From Trichodelitschia bisporula (lineage: Eukaryota; Ascomycota; Dothideomycetes; Phaeotrichales; Phaeotrichaceae), in NCBI GenBank assembly GCA_010356995.1, contig ML996710.1:30455-94454 (forward strand): a stretch of DNA of 64,000 nucleotides, read 5' to 3'. The notes below the pieces were generated by a model that was given only the letters and a program-made list of their open reading frames with translations, was not told the DNA's origin and did not search any database. Shown here piece by piece: positions 61,486-64,000 of this stretch. The position numbers were made by a program, and so were the translations under genes. How positions within the stretch are numbered: the stretch's first letter is position 1; each line of letters begins with the position of its first letter.

Positions 61486-61985
61486 ATCGATTACGTGAGC
61501 CATGTTGTAATTAAAATAATAACTAAGTGGTAAAGTAGGTGGGTGAGGGTGGGGCTTGGAAGGGGGGGTTTGCGGAGATGGACGGAGGGGAGAAAGTGGT
61601 GAGGGTGGGGATTGGGGGAGTGAGGGAGCTGGAGTTGCGGAAGGCAAAGGTGATTCGTTCCAATGTCGGAGGATGGAACAAGAGGGGGATGTGGTTGGCC
61701 ACCGCGGAGAAGGCAGGCCTGGGTAAATGGAGGTGCGGTCGATGCCGCGGGTATTGCCTTGTTTCATGGCAGAGGATCAAACAGGAGACAAATCACGCAT
61801 ATCATGCTGCCCACGGAAAGCAAAGAATCATTCGCTATCTAACCGGGTCCGTCCGAAACCGTCATGGGTATATCCGCCTTGCGCCGTAAACAAACCATTC
61901 ATCCATGTGTCCATCGCTATGACCATCGTCTTGAATATTTACACCTACGAGCGCAATTCCCCCGTCCTCCGCAAGAGTCCTCCGC
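61486..61985. other. Intergenic region, no supported gene
   Basis: 500 bp between tRNA-Pro and the membrane-protein gene. AT-rich at the start (AATTAAAATAATAAC), then GGGGAGG-rich. No gene is supported. Confidence 0.5.
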
Positions 61986-62927
61986 CTAGACCGCCGGGCG
62001 GCGGCGCCGACGGAACACCGGAGCCCCGTCGATCAAGCGCAAGAGAGCCCACCCCGTAAACAGGCCGAACGGAATCGTAAGTCCGAGACCCAGGGCCACG
62101 GCACGGTGCGCGAACTCCGACGAGATTTGCTTGCTGGAGTACAGAGCGCCGTCGGGGGAGAGAGGGTCGACATAGGGGCCGGTGCTGGTGGGGAGGAGGC
62201 AGGTGGTGAGACTGGCGCTTGTGGTGATGGTGGGTGGAGCGTCGGTGGGGATGATTGGGAGGTCCGTGTCCGTGTCTGTATTGAGCGTTTCCTGGGAGAT
62301 GGATGTGCTGAGCGTTGTCGAGGGCGACGTCGAGGAGGACGGCACAACGACCGACACGACCGACGACTGCTGGCCAGGCGGAGCGGACGACGACACGGCC
62401 ACAATCACGCTGGACGACTTAACCGGCTCCGGGGCCACAACCGACACCGACGACACTGCGGCCGCCGAAGTCTCGACCTTGCTAATCTTAAAGACCGACT
62501 TCGTCCCCGGCGTCGGCTTAACCATGCTCGCCTCCACCGTGTGCCCCTCCGCACCACCGCCCGACTCATGAATGGCATCAAAAGGCGGAAGCAGCTTCGG
62601 CATGTTGCTCGCAGTGACCGTGCTCTGCTCCGGCTTGATCTTGACCATACCCGTAACCACGGCGGAGACGATGCGCGTGGTTTCCTGCAGGGAGAGGGCT
62701 GAGGCGAAGACGGCGGCGGGCGGCGCCATGGGAGCTGCGGCGGGCGGGATGGATGCGGCCTCTTTGTGGGTGCGGGAGGCGGGGATGGTGGTGGCCTTTG
62801 GCGAGGGGGCCGGCTCCTCGCTGGCGTAGGTGAAGAGGGCGGACGGTGCGTTGGTGTAGATGGAGAGGGCGTTTTGCGCGGACATGTTTGCGGGTGGTTG
62901 TGAGAGTTTGGTGGCGGTGGGGGGCAT
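61986..62927 (-). CDS. Ser/Thr-rich single-pass membrane protein (313 aa)
   Basis: MPPTATKLSQPPANMSAQNALSIYTNAP..., with a long Ala/Pro/Ser/Thr/Val-rich central region (for example SSVSVVAPEPVKSSSVIVAVSSSAPP), a single hydrophobic helix near the C-terminus (AVALGLGLTIPFGLFTGWALL) and a short basic tail (FRRRRRPAV). This is the layout of a tail-proximal transmembrane anchor with an O-glycosylatable Ser/Thr stalk, or of a sensor-like surface protein; no signal peptide is seen, so orientation is unclear. No known family is recognised. Met15 is an alternative start, and an upstream non-coding exon is possible. Single open frame with no internal repeats. Confidence 0.5.
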   Translation of the reverse strand: MPPTATKLSQPPANMSAQNALSIYTNAPSALFTYASEEPAPSPKATTIPASRTHKEAASIPPAAAPMAPPAAVFASALSLQETTRIVSAVVTGMVKIKPEQSTVTASNMPKLLPPFDAIHESGGGAEGHTVEASMVKPTPGTKSVFKISKVETSAAAVSSVSVVAPEPVKSSSVIVAVSSSAPPGQQSSVVSVVVPSSSTSPSTTLSTSISQETLNTDTDTDLPIIPTDAPPTITTSASLTTCLLPTSTGPYVDPLSPDGALYSSKQISSEFAHRAVALGLGLTIPFGLFTGWALLRLIDGAPVFRRRRRPAV

Positions 62928-64000
62928 CTGGGTGGGTTGGTGAGCGGAGTCTCGGGAATGGGTGAGGGAGCGTGTGGGGATGTGGGGGAGAGAGTTGGTG
63001 AATGCGGTGGAGGAGGGAGTTTGTGGGCGGCGGAGGAGGGGGCGCTTGTTCCGGAAGCAAACTTACATGTACGGCGGCGGGCGGCCCGGAAATAATCCAG
63101 GTCCGGTATAGTCTGATGGTGGAGTTAGATGGTGGTGTTAAGGCTGATGTCGGTTGGGCTGTATGATGGATTCATAGAAGGGTAAGTGTTTGCCTCTCCG
63201 GCAAGTTCGAAGGCCGCCATGCTATAAGTTTGGTGTATGGTACTCGGCTCGGCCTAGTCTAGTGCGGAAGTGGAAATCATAGAAGGTAGGTCTCAAAATC
63301 GGCCTTGCTGTCCACGGGCCAACAGGACCTTCGGTATAGATGCGCCGGTGATGTTTATATCTGTAAGATCCAGCCGCCGCAGATTCCGGTGACTTGCTGA
63401 GCTTGACGTCCTCCGAGGCGGGGTTTCGGTCGGACTCCAAATGAACGGCAGACGAAGGCTGGTATATATCTAGAACGTTAGTAATTCCACGCTGTCAAAA
63501 ACGCAGGGCTCTTCCCCGCGTTTGTCATGGTATTCGCGCAGCTTTTTTATGAATTCCTCATATTCTGGCGTTTTCTCGATGGCTACGGATGGACCGGCCA
63601 CCGAGCTGCGGCGCGGAGGTATCGTAAATAAACGTATATATACTTAAGAATGTTGAGTAACGTAAGTTAGCTCCGGACAGCTAGGAAGTTTACAATCTGA
63701 GGGATGGTTGATGGTTTTGACGTTGCTGAAGGGTGTAGCGCATTCGGGCGCAAAATATGGATCTGCGGCCGTCGAATGTCGTAACCGTGGTTGTATATAG
63801 AGCGACTACGGCCGCCGCCGCCGCCGCAATTGCCGTTGAAGCCTCGATGATAGGCATTGCGGTCGCAACAATAGCCGAACTGGTTGTCACTACGATAATT
63901 AGTACTATTGGACGGAGAAGTTCCCCCTTACATCTCATATTCCTTATTACTGGAGAGGGAAAGCTCGGAGGAGTCGGAAGTTTGGTACCTGTATGGAGAT
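62928..64000. other. Intergenic region to window end, no supported gene
   Basis: 1.07 kb. Upstream region of the membrane-protein gene followed by sequence with TATATA words (near 63465 and 63637) and a (GCC)n tract at about 63811-63826. The last frame (63690-63938, minus) is Ala-rich and without support. Confidence 0.5.

Overview
The window looks like nuclear DNA of a filamentous ascomycete (Pezizomycotina). The signs are GC-rich, fairly compact genes with about 45-55 bp introns (GTRAGT donors, CTAAC branch sites, YAG acceptors), two tRNA genes with short introns after position 37, and a plant-litter and cell-wall gene set: a cutinase, a chitin deacetylase with a chitin-binding module, a family 114 glycoside hydrolase and a BBE-type FAD oxidase. 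A QDE-2-like Argonaute fits as well. No species can be named from the sequence alone.

Layout. 0-5 kb: the last exon of a cutinase, a very small membrane-anchored coiled-coil protein and a beta-carbonic anhydrase homologue with an altered active site. 5-15.6 kb: about 10 kb without a clean gene. From about 7.4 kb it holds gene-like debris: two near-identical introns, a 114 bp direct repeat, seven copies of a short TATATA-containing motif, an 18 bp minisatellite, and a fragment related to a complete gene at 33-34 kb. 15.6-31.4 kb: ordinary genes for the FAD oxidase, a secreted Kex2-type protein, an unknown protein, an SDR, the chitin deacetylase and a fungal PD-(D/E)XK-like protein. 33.2-36.9 kb: a four-exon Cys-containing unknown protein and the GH114 enzyme.

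38-52.4 kb is the most striking part. It holds an intact/broken pair of coiled-coil paralogues, then six minus-strand and nine plus-strand short helical genes that share a DFxxDF-type core. The plus-strand copies are tandem units of about 0.56-0.80 kb that include their flanks. Of these nine, three look intact and six are damaged by frameshifts, stops or lost start codons. I recognise no known family for them.

53-62.9 kb: an ABM-like monooxygenase whose second intron contains the assembly gap, a complete three-exon Argonaute, tRNA-Thr(AGU), tRNA-Pro(UGG) and a Ser/Thr-rich single-pass membrane protein. A 141-142 bp inverted dispersed repeat links the paralogue array (43.5 kb) with the region upstream of Argonaute (54.1 kb). 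There are no operons; most genes look independently transcribed. The GH114, CDA, cutinase and FAD oxidase products are probably secreted. The Argonaute is the only recognisable part of an RNA-silencing pathway here.
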